NCBI GenBank assembly: GCA_026874595.1
Contig: CM049319.1
Coordinates: forward strand, 65,587,417 to 65,651,416
Source of the DNA: Sipunculus nudus
Lineage: Eukaryota > Annelida > Sipuncula > Golfingiida > Sipunculidae
DNA length: 64,000 nt
Direction: 5' to 3'
Position 1 is the stretch's first letter, and the number at the start of each line of letters is the position of its first letter. The position numbers and the translations under genes were made by a program. A model generated the notes under the pieces. The model had not been told where the DNA came from. It ran no database searches and saw only the letters and a program-made list of their open reading frames with translations. Below are positions 12,606-24,800 of this stretch, in pieces.

Positions 12606-12969
12606 TGAAAATTGGAAACGAATTTAAATTTAAAGCCTTTTTCTTCGGTCTTTTTACCTCCCCCATCTAAGTTTCTTGAGCATTCGTTATACAGATAGTA
12701 CCTGTGAAAACTCGCGTGGCTTTGTTCTTGAGTAACTGTGCCACTGCTTATGTATGGTTGATGCATACCGGCTACTACTGGCGCACTCAAGAACCGGTAT
12801 GAAATAAACAACTAAGACAACAATAGTCATAAATTATAAGTGAAGGATTAATATTTAGTGTTAGAGAGTTTTCACAACCCCTTTGATATTTGGCCCAGTT
12901 AGTACTTTGGGGGAATGTTAACGTAATAAAATTCCGATTTATTCATTTTATTTGAACAGAATGAGGGAT

Positions 12970-13868
12970 GACAGGGCGTATTTTGATATGTAAAGCAGGG
13001 TGGGTTTTGATTTATTAAGAAGGGCGTGCTTTGATTTGAAAGGTAGAGCGTATTTTAATTTGTAAGGCAGGATGTTTTTTTTTATTTTTTAGGCAGGGCC
13101 TGGTTTGATTTGTAAAGCAGGGCTTGTTTTGATTTGTAAGGCAGGGCGTGATTTGATTTGTTAGACAGGGCGTGTTTTGATTTGTAAAGCAGGGTATGTT
13201 TTGATTTGTAAGACAGGGCGTGTTTTGATTTGTAAAGCAGGGTGTGTTTTAATTTGTAAAGCAGGGCGTTTTTTTATTTGTAAGGCAGGGCGTGTTTTGA
13301 TTTGTAAGGCAGGGCTTGTTTTGATTTGTAAAACAGGGTGTGTTTTAATTTGTAAAGCAGGGCGTTTTTTTATTTGTAAGGCAGGGCGTGTTTTGATTTG
13401 TAAGGCAGGGCGTGTTTTGATTTGTAAGGCAGGGCTTGTTTTGATTTGTAAGGCAGGGCGTGATTTGATTTGTTAGACAGGGCGTGTTTTGATTTGTAAA
13501 GCAGGGTGTGTTTTAATTTGTAAAGCAGGGCGTTTTTTTATTTGTAAGGCAGGGCGTGTTTTGATTTGTAAGGCAGGGCGTGTTTTGATTTGTAAGGCAG
13601 GGCTTGTTTTGATTTGTAAGGCAGGGCGTGATTTGATTTGTTAGACAGGGCGTGTTTTGATTTGTAAAGCAGGGTATGTTTTGATTTGTAAGACAGGGCG
13701 TGTTTTGATTTGTAAAGCAGGGTGTGTTTTAATTTGTAAAGCAGGGCGTTTTTTTATTTGTAAGGCAGGGCGTGTTTTGATTTGTAAGGCAGGGCTTGTT
13801 TTGATTTGTAAAACAGGGCCTGTTTTAATTTGTAAAGCAGGGTGTGTGTTTTATTTTTTTAGGAAAGG
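12970..13868. repeat. 24-bp minisatellite with higher-order structure
   Basis: About 37 tandem units of 24 bp, consensus roughly TGTTTTGATTTGTAARGCAGGGCG. Units carry recurring variants: a T-run variant (GGCGTTTTTTTATTTG) and an AATTTG variant. The variants recur at multiples of 24 bp, and the block from about 13177 recurs from about 13657, an offset of 480 bp (20 units), which indicates expansion of multi-unit blocks. The strand is strongly G+T biased. Because 24 is a multiple of 3, the array stays open in frame and spells an 8-residue ICKAGRVL repeat, but I regard that as a by-product. Confidence 0.97.
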
Positions 13869-15099
13869 CCAATGACGTAGTTTTGGAACTGATAGTAACA
13901 CATGCATGTCACCTTTGAGACCACTGAGTAAATACGCCCAGGGCTATGCGTATATTCACAGAGCTATCTGTTTCATGAATAAAATATAAAAAATTATTAA
14001 AATGAAAGTGTCAAGGGGAAACCACAAATCGATCGATGATCAATGAATCATGACGACTCTTACAGAAACATTCAACTGATTTGTATTTGTCTTAAAATAA
14101 GATATGTTTATTTCTAAGTTCCAAATGCGGTTTTGGTTTATATTAAACTTAACTTTGTTCTATCTGTGTAAATAGGATCAAGCGATTTAATTAAATTAAA
14201 TTTCTCAAGTCCTGTTAGAGCTCTTGAAAATCAATCATGTCAAGCTGTATCAATCCATAGATATATCGATGGATCGGAGCAGTCCTGGAGGAATGGACAT
14301 TTTGTTAAATTTCCTGTTTTGTACTTAAATTACAATAAATTAGAAATATAGTCGCATACATCAAGTTAATTACTTGAGGAGGGAAGACACTTTCCGCGTA
14401 GGTTGGAAAGTTTTATATTTCAGTTTCATTAAATCATTATAAACAGAAAACTTTTTAAGATCTTTGTCACAAGGCACACGATGTTTAACTCCCTCACGCA
14501 GCGACATTTATGTTCAATTATGACGCGTGACGTATGTACTATGTGTTATATATTAACACAAGTGACCGCAATGATATGGCAGTTCACGATATAAATATGT
14601 CAGAAATGATGATATACATATAATAAAAATAATAATATAGCATTTATATAACGCAAATATATAATGCCATCACGTGAACCGCTAAAAATATACATTAAGC
14701 AAGGACACGGTGTTCGAGTGATATTTGACAATAATTGATCTGGGACATTTAAAAAGGTGTCCTTGCATGTGCCACTTAAAGCATGGTTTTCCAGCTCTTA
14801 GTCCAAAGTGCTTATTTGCTCGAGAATAACTGACGTGACATAATTGCATAATTGAATTTATGAAATGTCATTAATCCTTGTGGATTTTTTTTATCGTGGG
14901 ATGAAATGATATCAGTCTATTTTATTTAACATTTTTGTACCCTGGTGGTGTTAGGTAACAAGGTATATCTATAGCATGACCTGAAGGAGAAATCTAATGA
15001 TGGTTTAAACAAAATCATGATAGTTTGATTAAGAAGAGGCCTGATATCAAAGACCAGTATATCATCAAAATGATATGTAAACATAAAATATTCAAACTA
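13869..15099. other. Non-coding sequence, nothing recognised
   Basis: AT-rich sequence without a recognisable frame or repeat. Confidence 0.5.
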
Positions 15100-15330
15100 G
15101 ACATCTGCATTCCAAGGAATGCAAGCCTCCCCCATGTGGTGATCCCTATTGTATGATGCTCCCCAACCTGTGTTCTTTTTCACTTATTCGGCCCATATTC
15201 CCAGGTTCATTCGTGCGTCAGTCACTCTATTTGTGAATATTCCATGATGACGAGCCTGAATCCGAATCATATTCCGGATCCACTCTAACATCTAATCGTT
15301 CCTCAATTCCCGAAATATTCTGAAGATTCA
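15100..15330 (+). repeat. Dispersed repeat family B, copy 1
   Basis: Aligns with 23012-23190 on the same strand ('gcattcYaagRaatgcaaKcctc', 'ctccccaacctgt', 'tttgtgaatatt', 'tgatgacg..cctgaa'). Its middle ('ttcggcccatattcccagg') also matches 21919-22035 in reverse complement. Three copies within 8 kb show it is dispersed. Terminal features were not identified. Confidence 0.65.
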
Positions 15331-15732
15331 TGAGATTCCTTTTATGACTTTTAAAGTTATGTTCAGAACAAACACACAAACAAACACACAAAGAATAGGG
15401 ATGAACACATGCCCTCCTGGCAGAGTCAATAAAGCAGTAAATATTAAAAGAAGTTATCATGTATGTGAAAGAGATAAGGTTTAATTTTAAAACTCTCATT
15501 TTACATTAATACGTTTAAAATTTTAAATAAATGAAACCAGAGAGCACTCAAGAGAGCGCATAATGCAAATATTACTCTAAGTGAAAATGAAATAGAATAA
15601 AATCACTAGGTTTTTTTCTTTGCCCTCTGCTCACTCTTTCTCCATGTTCCGTTGAAATTCATAGAAAGCTCATTAGGCACTAAACGGCAAATTTAATTAG
15701 AGTGGTTCAGTCTATTGGTTTTTAGCTTTCCA

Positions 15733-16135
15733 TTAAAGGCACCTATCCACCTGATTTTTGTTTTAATTTCTGGTTACCCTGTGTACATATCGACGAACTG
15801 TAAGTAATTCCTGTTAAGGAAAGTTCTTATAACTCCTCTGTGACGGATGATTGAGCTTGTTTATATAAACAAACTGTTAGTAAATAGGTACCTGCGTTAA
15901 TTTAGAAAAATAATAAAGAAACATGTACCCTGTGGTGGTTGTTTATCTATGTGCGGAAGTTGAAAGGTCACTAGTTGAAAAATTCAGTTTCGCTTGAGTA
16001 GCCCTCAAACGTCCTAGATGTAGGTGTTAGGATAATGTTGGCGTGACCCAAACATGTTATAAATAGGTGAATATTATCTTATGGGGTTATCTTTAGCTAA
16101 TAGATGTCAGATATAGGATAGACCCCTGCTGTAAT
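15733..16135 (+). mobile_element. TTAA MITE family, subfamily-1 copy
   Basis: Begins TTAAAGGCACC, close to the TTAAAGGTGTCC start of the full copy at 49.7 kb. Internal blocks 'tgtgtacatat', 'gtaattcctgtt', 'gaaaggtcac' and 'atgtcagatat' are shared with the copies at 36.3 and 49.7 kb. The right terminal repeat has decayed. It is closest to the 36.3-kb copy, so at least two subfamilies are present. Confidence 0.65.
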
Positions 16136-18137
16136 GTTCTAACTGTTCGGCCCCAGAACTGGTTATTTTAGTGTCTGTACATGAGTCGTGTTGTAACTTC
16201 TCGTTATGTTTATTAATCCTTCTCTCCATTATTTGTCCCAATTTGCTCTAGAGTTAATTGCACGGAGGCGGAAAAAATGAATGAAGCAACACTTTGCTCA
16301 CGTCCATGAGTTCAATCCTTTCTTCCGTTCGGTAATAGTTTAATAAAATTGTTGATTCCTTAATTCTTCATTCTATGACTGTACTCAAATTAATAGCAAA
16401 TACTTAGTATATATTAGTATCAAATTAATAACAAATACTTCATATATATTATTTCATTATTGAAGTTTTATCCTTTGCTATATAATCATCTTTTAATGGT
16501 TTATATATTTATACATATTCACTGCTGCTATATGGCTTTAATGTTGACTCACCCCCGTCGTGCAGTCTATTACTGCGGAAATAAGCAGAGACTTCACAGA
16601 ATGAATAAGGTTACTCAGCTTTCATCTGAAGACTGGCACATTCACAAAACGCTCTCAATATTCTGTCTCCCTGGGTTTGCCCGAATAGAGCTAAATGATT
16701 AATTGTCCACTTGAATTTTATATGTAAGGCCTTAAACAGAAGATACGTTTTCATCTGGAATGAATAAAAGTGGGAGCTTGGGTCTGCAGTTTGAATGGTG
16801 TTTGTTGAATATTGGATGGAGCTGTTTGTATGACATTATGTAATAAGTTTAAATGAAGCCATTGGGATTTCATGTTATACTAAATATTAGGATGGTATAT
16901 AATTAAATATTTTAAATTTATTAACCATTAGAATAATTGTCAAAAGGTCATATCTGAGTAAACTTGCAAAAGATGAATTTAACCTCCTATTTCTGTCGGG
17001 CGTATTACACAACATGGAGAGGTACGCAAAAAATGAGTGTTACCCGAGCAGTACCCTAAAGAGTGTTAGCCGCATGAGTTCTCAATTGCTGTTACACACT
17101 GATATCGCATTATAGTCACCCAAACCTGGATAATTAAATGAGAAACCTTAAGAATTTAATGCAATTGTTCCAGTACCTGTCTGTAATTTAGCACTTGATT
17201 CCTTTATTACATATTAGTGACAGTGCCTCGTTGAGAGACAGACGTACAAAACATTTCAAGAATAATCCTATATTGGTCTTGATCAAGTTTTACTTAACTA
17301 AGTGGAACTTCGGACCAGCTTCATTTGTGGAACATCATGATATATTGAACGATAAAGGTGATTCAATGCGTGTGACAGCCACAAGTAAAAACTATATAAC
17401 AAGGCTAAGCAAAGCTAAGAGGAGAAAATTACAAGATATTACAAATTGAAACAATTTAGTTTTAAAGCCGAGTCCCTCAGTTAAATGGTTAAATGGTTGC
17501 ATCCGTGCCGTCAGCAGACAATTTGTTAAACGTGTCGTTATCGAAACGCAAGGGTATTACGAAAGTCATTCACTTTGTACCATTGAAGCTCCAATTGTGC
17601 TATGGTTAAATTATTTGACATTAGGTCATAATGACCGCCCCAGGACCTCATTAGTGTATGTACCTTAAACTCGTTATTTGGGACAAAGCGTTTGATGCGT
17701 TGACTTGATGCAGGGGAGTTAATTAGCCCCAATGGCACATAGGTACCTGACATTGGTACATCCGTTTCCTCTCGCCTAGACAAAAATCTCGTTTTGTTGT
17801 TTAACGATGTTAATTGTGTCCTCAGGGCAAGCGGCTCTGTCGAAACAAACTTTTATAAAGAAAATTTCATCACGCGTGTCAGTGTTTATTTTATTATCTT
17901 TTATACAAGTCACTCTTTGAAAAAAAAGAGTTCTTTTCAGTGCCCAGATGATTCCACCTAGAACCATCATTCCCTCTGTAATATTTTCCCGACATTAATG
18001 TTCTTGTTTGTTTTCACTGCAAATTAAAGTTTCGGTTGTGATAAAGGGTACTTCAAAGAACCGTTTTTGATGTTTTGATTCTGGATGTTTTCACTACGTA
18101 TGGTGGAACATTTTGTTTGCCGGTACCCATTCATATG
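16136..18137. other. Non-coding sequence, nothing recognised
   Basis: No convincing gene or repeat. Open frames at 16460-16702, 17195-17449 (plus) and 17538-17970 (minus) have no domain I recognise. Confidence 0.5.
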
Positions 18138-18162
18138 GGGGGGGGGGGGGCGGGGTAGGGAA
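18138..18162. repeat. Poly(G) tract
   Basis: A run of about 12 G broken by a single C and followed by further short G runs. It is a candidate G-quadruplex or slippage site. A C-rich counterpart lies near 18780-18800. Confidence 0.85.
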
Positions 18163-19099
18163 CTAGAGATTTTACAACCTATATGTTCACACCGCCACCA
18201 ACTAGTGACATTTCAACCGCTGCGCATGTGCAGTGAACCACTTGGGATTTAATGCTGTAAGTGAACATGGCCGCATGTGCCATACTTACTAACAGCTTGT
18301 AAATGAACGTCCCGGGGGCGTAATTTCAACTTTCATCACTAGGGCTAGCGGTCGACGTTCAGATCCAGGTACAAATGGCCATTTTATGACGTTGTCTCTG
18401 CTCTCTACCGATCGTCTTAAGGTCGGCTTCTCTTTATTGACTGAGGTTTATATTGGTCATAATTGCAGCATCTGAGAAAGGGGTTATTACTGATCTTCAG
18501 TTTCTAAGTAAGGAGCAATAACATCTATCCCTGTCTGACTCCTTAGTCTCTCCAACTAAATGTGTTGTTTAATGATGCTATACCATACATAAAATAGTCT
18601 TTATAAAGATTTCAGCATGGATTCCACATGCCCACGTAGTCCGACTTAACCTTGCCTTGTCTGTCAAGTCAACCAAATATGACAAGCAGAGATTGGCGTC
18701 CGAAAGAACAACGTGCAGGGAATTTCGGACGACCTCAGCCTTACGTGCTCTGGTGGCTCTAGTGGAACTCTTGTCAGCCCCCCCCCCCTTCCCCCCACCC
18801 CACACACACAAAACACAAACACTCAAGAAACTACGGCGATGTCAGAGTGAACCCCATGTTATTTCTGTCACTGCGCTAAAATCTCAATGATGAAATCAAT
18901 TGTTTCCTCATTTTGACGTTTATAGCCTCGCCGTTCATCTGTATCGTACGTGTCTCTTAGAGTGAAAAGGGGTATCCTCTAAAACGTTAAGAAAATTTGA
19001 CTCAACCTTAGTTGAAGAGATGACATCCTGGGAAAATGAAAAGTCAGCATAGGCATCAACCGCCCTTTAATTATTCTGATATGTGAATTAACTCAAAAT

Positions 19100-19235
19100 A
19101 GACCAAGCTGAAGTGGCTCAGAGACAAGGCATTACACCTATAAAGTCTGCATCTCCAGTCCAAATTCCACCCAAGGAATAAAGTGGATGAGATTTTGGAA
19201 AATTACACCAGTGCTTGGTCCACAGCAGGTGCCAA
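19100..19235 (+). repeat. Possible degenerate tRNA-derived SINE
   Basis: TGGCTCAGAGA at 19114-19124 resembles RNA polymerase III box A, and AGTCCAAATTCC at about 19157-19168 resembles box B, with tRNA-like spacing and a tRNA-like 'ctataaagtctg' stretch between them. Both boxes deviate from consensus and no second copy is visible, so the call is tentative. Confidence 0.35.
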
Positions 19236-20758
19236 TTCCTAATTATCCCATACGATTTTTTTTATTGAGTTACTAATTACCATTACAAATGTATGTGTAT
19301 TTATTGCGCTCGATGTAATTCCTGTAAATTAACCAATTCTATATCTCTTTATAAAATAAATGTACATATATGTGAATAAAAATCATCGGAATTCGTGAGG
19401 GGCGCCATGTATAACTCCTGCAAGTTGTGGAATTCAGTGTGTGCCCGCCAATCCTCCCCGATCCCTAACTATTACAAGGAATGTAACTCCATGCATAAAT
19501 AACTTGCACTTACTCGATCAAAAAGTCCCATGTTTAATGTTAAAGCTTGGATGACGCCGGCGTAAAAACGGACTTTTCCGAAATTTAACAAAACACCTGT
19601 TTTTTAAGCTAGATGTCATGATGTATTGTTATACGGCTGCAACCTCGAGGGAAACAAGTCCCCCCAGAGCGGTGGATGATCTTGGAATCACGTGACACTA
19701 CGTGACGAGACTTCATGAGGATGGAATACATGTCGCGATACAGGAAAGGGGTGACAAAAAGCCTGGTCACTGAGTGGTCACTAAAATTTTGCGACTGTTA
19801 TGATAATAATCATACAAAAGATATAATGATATATAAATATAATGAAGGAATTACATAAAATCAAACAAATTGAGGTAAGGATGTTGGAATCATTAATAAT
19901 GTGTAAATTTAATATATATGTATATATGTTTTTATATTTAATATATATATACATAATATTTATAATATATTTAATATTTATAATATATAAATAATATATA
20001 GTTAACAATAAACATAAAATTATACAAATTAAGGATTTTGGATAGAATAAAATATAAAAATTTTTGATATATACATATTTACATTAATACTTATGGGGTC
20101 TTAAAGGAAAAAACAGCCTTCAAACACGCACTATAGTCTATACAAATTAACTGCTGCACACTAAAGAAGTGATCATGCATTTAAGCTATTATAGACTATT
20201 GGAACACCTGCTGTGAACAGATAGTTTCCACTGTGGATGGTCAACATGTGAAAGCTATACTTAAGAAAGCAATTTATGCCACACTTGACTATTTTTCCAT
20301 TTTTAGAATTTCCAAAGGGGCAATTGAAATGTAACTGGGCATCTTTAAATTAGACTAAATATTCACAGTGTAAGAAAAATATACCACATTAAGCCTATAT
20401 TTTTTCAAAGAAATTACACCTTGTTTTGCCTTATACAGTTCTATGACCATTATAAAAATTTATATAGTTAAAATGTCTGGCTTATTAAATAATATTGGCG
20501 GGAAACCGCTCTTTATAAAGACTGCTCTTATCCGACACAGTCTGGAAAACAGAGACTGTGGTAGATTGATATATGGCTCAAAAAACGCCCTATATTTCAA
20601 ATCTCAATCATATATCACACTTGCCTATAAAAAAAAATATTAATATAGATTTTACATAAACTGAATCCAATTGCTGGAGGTAAAAATTTTTTCCCATTTA
20701 TTTTTACACAAAAAAAACCGAGGTTGTGTGATTTGTTTGAAAACTATTGTCACATCTA
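19236..20758. other. Very AT-rich non-coding sequence
   Basis: The block at 19780-20060 consists mostly of A and T with short ATAT runs. No gene recognised. The 66-residue frame at 20443-20643 has no identifiable domain. Confidence 0.5.
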
Positions 20759-20958
20759 CAGGGGCGGATCCAGCATTTAGGAAAAGGAGGGGTCTAACTC
20801 AGGAGGACTGATGAAAACCAAGAAAAAAGGTCCCCAGTTCCGGAAAGGGGGGGGGGGGGGTCCAGGCCGCAACATTAGGTCTGAAACCCTTTAAAAGTCG
20901 CGGAGGCTGACAAAGGTGGGTCCGGACCCCATGGACCCCTACCCTGGATCCCCTTCTG
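20759..20958 (+). mobile_element. Short non-autonomous DNA transposon (CAGGGGCGGATCC type)
   Basis: Starts CAGGGGCGGATCCAG and ends CTGGATCCCCTTCTG, giving imperfect terminal inverted repeats of about 15-17 bp. A 5-bp direct repeat ATCTA flanks it (20754-20758 and 20959-20963). The interior has a poly(G) run at about 20847-20860. There is no coding capacity, so this is a MITE of about 200 bp. A related copy starts at 40952. hAT elements normally leave 8 bp and Transib 5 bp, so I leave the superfamily open. Confidence 0.7.
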
Positions 20959-21363
20959 ATCTATGAGCACTGTCAACACAGCAGTGACGTCACCGACAGG
21001 GAAAACCCTCCGGCTGAAATGCTATATCTCAGCAAAAGCTTAGCATATCTGACACTGTCAGCCCCAAATCTTCCAGGGAAGAATAAAAACAACATGTATT
21101 GCAGGATTTAAGTCATTCCTAAATGTTGCCTGTGACGTCACAGTTTGCACCAGGGAATCTCACCAGGCCCCTGTCAATGTTATGGATTAAAATCCTCCAT
21201 ACACATTCCACCTACACGTGCCAACATATTTACCTCACCTTTATCAGGAGCTGAACTCCATAATGCCTCTCCATACACCCTGGAAAACTTAAACTGCGTA
21301 GATTGGTGTATAACTCACATGATTCTACTAGTTGATATTTGTAACGGTTCATATTATAATGAT
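20959..21363. other. Non-coding sequence with two CRE palindromes
   Basis: Two full cAMP-response-element palindromes TGACGTCA lie at about 20986 and 21132, the second within the longer palindrome TGTGACGTCACA. No gene recognised; the 87-residue frame beginning in this interval (21145-21408) has no domain. Confidence 0.5.
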
Positions 21364-21730
21364 GGACTAATTAACACCACAATTATTAAAGCCGGTTCAA
21401 CATCATAGGCCATCTGTTTGCTTTTATGCGATAACTGAATAATTCCAAAAACCAAATCTGAATGCACCATGAACAAATCCCTCAGTAGTAATTTACTGAT
21501 TATCCTGTCCTTTCTGTTTAGATGTTGGACTAATTAACACCACATTTACTTCAGTCTGCATGACATAACAGTTTAAAGCTACTTAATCCTTCGTTTATTA
21601 GATAATTGAATAACTAGGAAATTCTAAACACCAAGTTGCACACACATTCTGATAATAAACATTAAGTGTAACAATAATGATATTCAACTTTAAAATATAA
21701 AGTATACAGTCCTTGTTAGTTTACTGTCCT
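21364..21730 (+). repeat. Diverged tandem duplication, about 166-bp unit
   Basis: GGACTAATTAACACCACA occurs at about 21364 and again at about 21530. Further shared blocks follow in the same order ('ataactgaataa' / 'ataattgaataa', 'tagtaatttactg' / 'gttagtttactg', 'tcctgtcc' / 'ctgtcc'). The two units are diverged, so the duplication is old. Confidence 0.55.
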
Positions 21731-21918
21731 ACATGTTATTGTCTCCACCAGGAGGATATACACGTTCCTTCCCGTTCGTGAGTTTTTGAGTGTGTGTGTG
21801 TTTGGTGCGTGTGTGTTTGTTTATGTGTTTGGTGCGTGGTATTTGGTGCAGGGCATTTCGGGAACGGGCCAGGGAAGAATCTACTATAAGGATTTCCATA
21901 AAAAATAAAATATCACTC

Positions 21919-22035
21919 ATGCACGAATGAACCTAAGAACATGGGCCGAATATTGGTGAATGGTAACAAATGAACATGGGAGAATATACCGAATAAAAGA
22001 ATGCGAAGACGTTAAGGGGAGCATCCAACATTATG
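21919..22035 (-). repeat. Dispersed repeat family B, inverted copy
   Basis: 'gcacgaatgaacct.agaacatgggccgaat' is the reverse complement of the central part of the 15.1-kb copy, with scattered changes, and a further match ends at 'ggggagcatc'. It is a truncated copy in the opposite orientation. Confidence 0.6.
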
Positions 22036-23011
22036 GCCTGCTTTCCTGAGAATGTATATTCCTAGTTCTCCTATGTGTTCTTTCATTACTTTAAACAAAT
22101 ATCAGATTTGAGGTATAGTCCGTAATAATTGTACACAGTGAGTCATTGAAAGCAAATCTTCAGATAAAAATCCATATTTCTCAATAATGATTTTACCCTA
22201 TATACTACCGTCCTCGAAAATTAATCAGATTTTACAAAAGAACAAATTATTACACTAATGCGTTTGGAAATTCTATATATTCCAGTCGAAATAATCATTA
22301 TTATCAAAAAATGTTAGTTTTGTCGCAAATAGAACGTAACTAGAACAGAAAATAATAATAATATCAAAATAATATAAAAATCTATGCTGACAGGAAGAAT
22401 TTGTCAGCGGCTAAAGATAATACAAGAAATAATTGTCTGTATGAAAAATGCAAATTTTCCTTTGTCCGGCGCAATAACCAATCAGGTTTTACTTATCTAA
22501 GCATTTTCTTAGATAACTATAAGACTGACTTCCGTCAATTCCTACAGAACTAATCAGATTAACCCAGTGACAGCTTCGATTAACGTTTAGCAAATCTAGA
22601 CACCCAATTTCAGACTGCACCTCCCTAAGTAATCTGAAATTTATTTCGAATTACCTCCAGTGTTAGCCTAAACCTGAATAGAGGTTAATCCCGAATTGTT
22701 CTGATCATAACTCCTAACCTGCTTATTTAGCTAAATGATAATTTTTTTATGATTTTAATTCATGATTTGTTTATAGGACAAATCACGTGACATTCCAATA
22801 TATAAAAACATAAATACATTTTGGTAAAATCAACCAAATCCAATGAAGAAATACACGGATACTAACAGGCTAAGTTTACACTCGAAATCTCTGCCAAATT
22901 AACTTAAGTAAAAAACTAAATAAGAGTCTAATGACTCTGTGTTACACACGGTCTTTATTTGGCAATTTGATAATCCGTCCGATTAAGTAAAGAATAATAT
23001 ATTAATAAAAA
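22036..23011. other. Non-coding sequence, nothing recognised
   Basis: AT-rich sequence without gene or repeat boundaries that I can define. Confidence 0.5.
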
Positions 23012-23190
23012 AATCGGCATTCTAAGTAATGCAATCCTCTGCCATGCGGAGGTCCCCATCGTGGGCTGCTCACCAACCTGTCTTTGCATTTGTGAATATC
23101 TCTTGATGACGTTCCTGAAAATGGATCATGTGCCGGGTCCTCACCAAATCTGATTCTTCATTGGCGCATCCTCGAATTGCCCCAGAAGTT
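23012..23190 (+). repeat. Dispersed repeat family B, copy 2
   Basis: Same orientation as the copy at 15100-15330 and alignable over most of its length, but lacking the 'ttcggcccatattccc' central stretch. Divergence is substantial. Confidence 0.6.
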
Positions 23191-24409
23191 TTAAAAGATG
23201 CCGGTATAGAGCAGAAGGTTAAGACTTAATTATAACCTAAATCTTTTTTTCATAGAATTATCTTTATATTGATTAAATACACAGCACCAAATTAAGGACG
23301 CGGCCCTAATAATTTTTTTTTAAAGCTGAAATCACTTAATATCCTGGAACATAATTAAAGTTATCCCTCTAAACTGTATTGAAAAAAGTGCCTCCTTACG
23401 TTGTCGTATCTGCTGTCAATTTCCAATTTAAAGTAAAAATGTGATCAAGGTATACTTTCATGGTTGAAGGATATAATATCCATGGTAACAATGTTTCCAA
23501 AAAACAACAACCAAGGTCAGCACCGTTGTTTATTGCGCATAAAGGTCTTCAGTCCAGGTAATTTCCTTGTTTTGTACCTGGAGGATATGCTATTCATGGA
23601 ACTCTGTCCGTTGTGAGAGAGAGCAAATATACAGCTTGCGCACGGTATGGGGCCTGACATGTCTTAAATAGCTATTTCTATTACAATGACCGCATTACTT
23701 TCCTTCTATCGCATTTAGTATCTCTATGGTTACTCATTTTAGGATCCTGAGCTCCACTGCTTCTAATAAGGCCTTAATTTATATTTTTCCACGAGCATGT
23801 GCACTGCTGTGTTAGCCTGTAATGAGGCGTTATGTAAAAAAAGTAAAACGAAACAAACGGTTACCCTAGAACAATAAGCGCGCGCTCAATACCGAAAAAA
23901 AATATATGTATTCGAGTTTTGCAAAAATTTAAACAAACACAGATTGCTTCACTGCAGCCTAAATTTTCAAATTGTTTCTACAGTATGTTCAAAATGGATT
24001 TTATCCTCGATCCCCAACGCCCCCACCATCCTTAACTTGTATATCCGCCCATAAAACTAGTTTAAATACACAGTAATTATCATTTGTATAAAGTGGATCG
24101 GGTAATGCTGAAAGGATTTGGTTTTCTTGCCTCTAATACGCTAAGCATCAGCCAAAAGAAAGATAGCTCGCCCCACAGCCCGATCGAACAATTGCAAGAC
24201 TGTTATATAGATCAATTAGAAATCACTCAGAAACTGCATACCTCCACCAGATTTTCGAATCAATAGAACCGGAATATTACGGGTCAAACTTTGATCCGTG
24301 GTTCGAAAGTACAGGGAATATATCAGTTCAAGCCGATATAAAATGTATCACTTATTTGATGTTTAAATCATAGGTCAGCTATGTCCTACAGGGCTAGGGG
24401 TAGCTCTGA
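23191..24409. other. Non-coding sequence, nothing recognised
   Basis: No convincing gene. The 60-residue frame at 24084-24266 has no identifiable domain. Confidence 0.5.
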
Positions 24410-24800
24410 TTAGGCAACACCTGTACAGAAAAATGTTAAATTTCAAAGTAAAGTTATCCCCAAATACTAGCTAATGACGACAACAAAAAATAAGCTCTGC
24501 CTGGGCTCGAACATTTACGTTTGATGGCTCTGTTATTGAGAGGAATTAATTGTTAACCGTTACATCGACTGGGCCAGTCTAGGGCAAATGCTAGCAACGT
24601 TATAGAATCCTATAAATATTGTGGACCAAGAGGGTAGTCCAAATTACGTGTAAAATTTCAGGGACTGTTTAGTCCGTTAAATTTCATTGAAATCGTTTTT
24701 TATCGATACATGTTTATGGCTAAATATGCAAACAGACAAACAAAGCAACGACAGTAAAAAAAAACTTACTACCTCTACGCATTGGTAGAGGTAAAATAAT
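24410..24800 (-). repeat. Possible old SINE/LINE-derived repeat
   Basis: On the minus strand, a tRNA-like head can be read: an 'agtcgatgtaacgg' box-A-like stretch (about 24556-24575) and GTTCGAGCCC (24503-24512) matching box B. To the right, 'aaatttcattgaaatcg', 'aaacagacaaacaaagc' and the inverted pair 'cctctacgcattggtagagg' are typical of tails of dispersed repeats in marine invertebrates (recollection). The element limits are unclear. Confidence 0.35.

Noticed and set aside
12970-13868. CRISPR array
   Set aside because: Units are contiguous without unique spacers, and the genome is eukaryotic.
13177-13875. Open frames with an ICKAGRVL repeat
   Set aside because: They follow from a 24-bp minisatellite unit whose length is a multiple of three; no start context or flanking gene structure supports coding.
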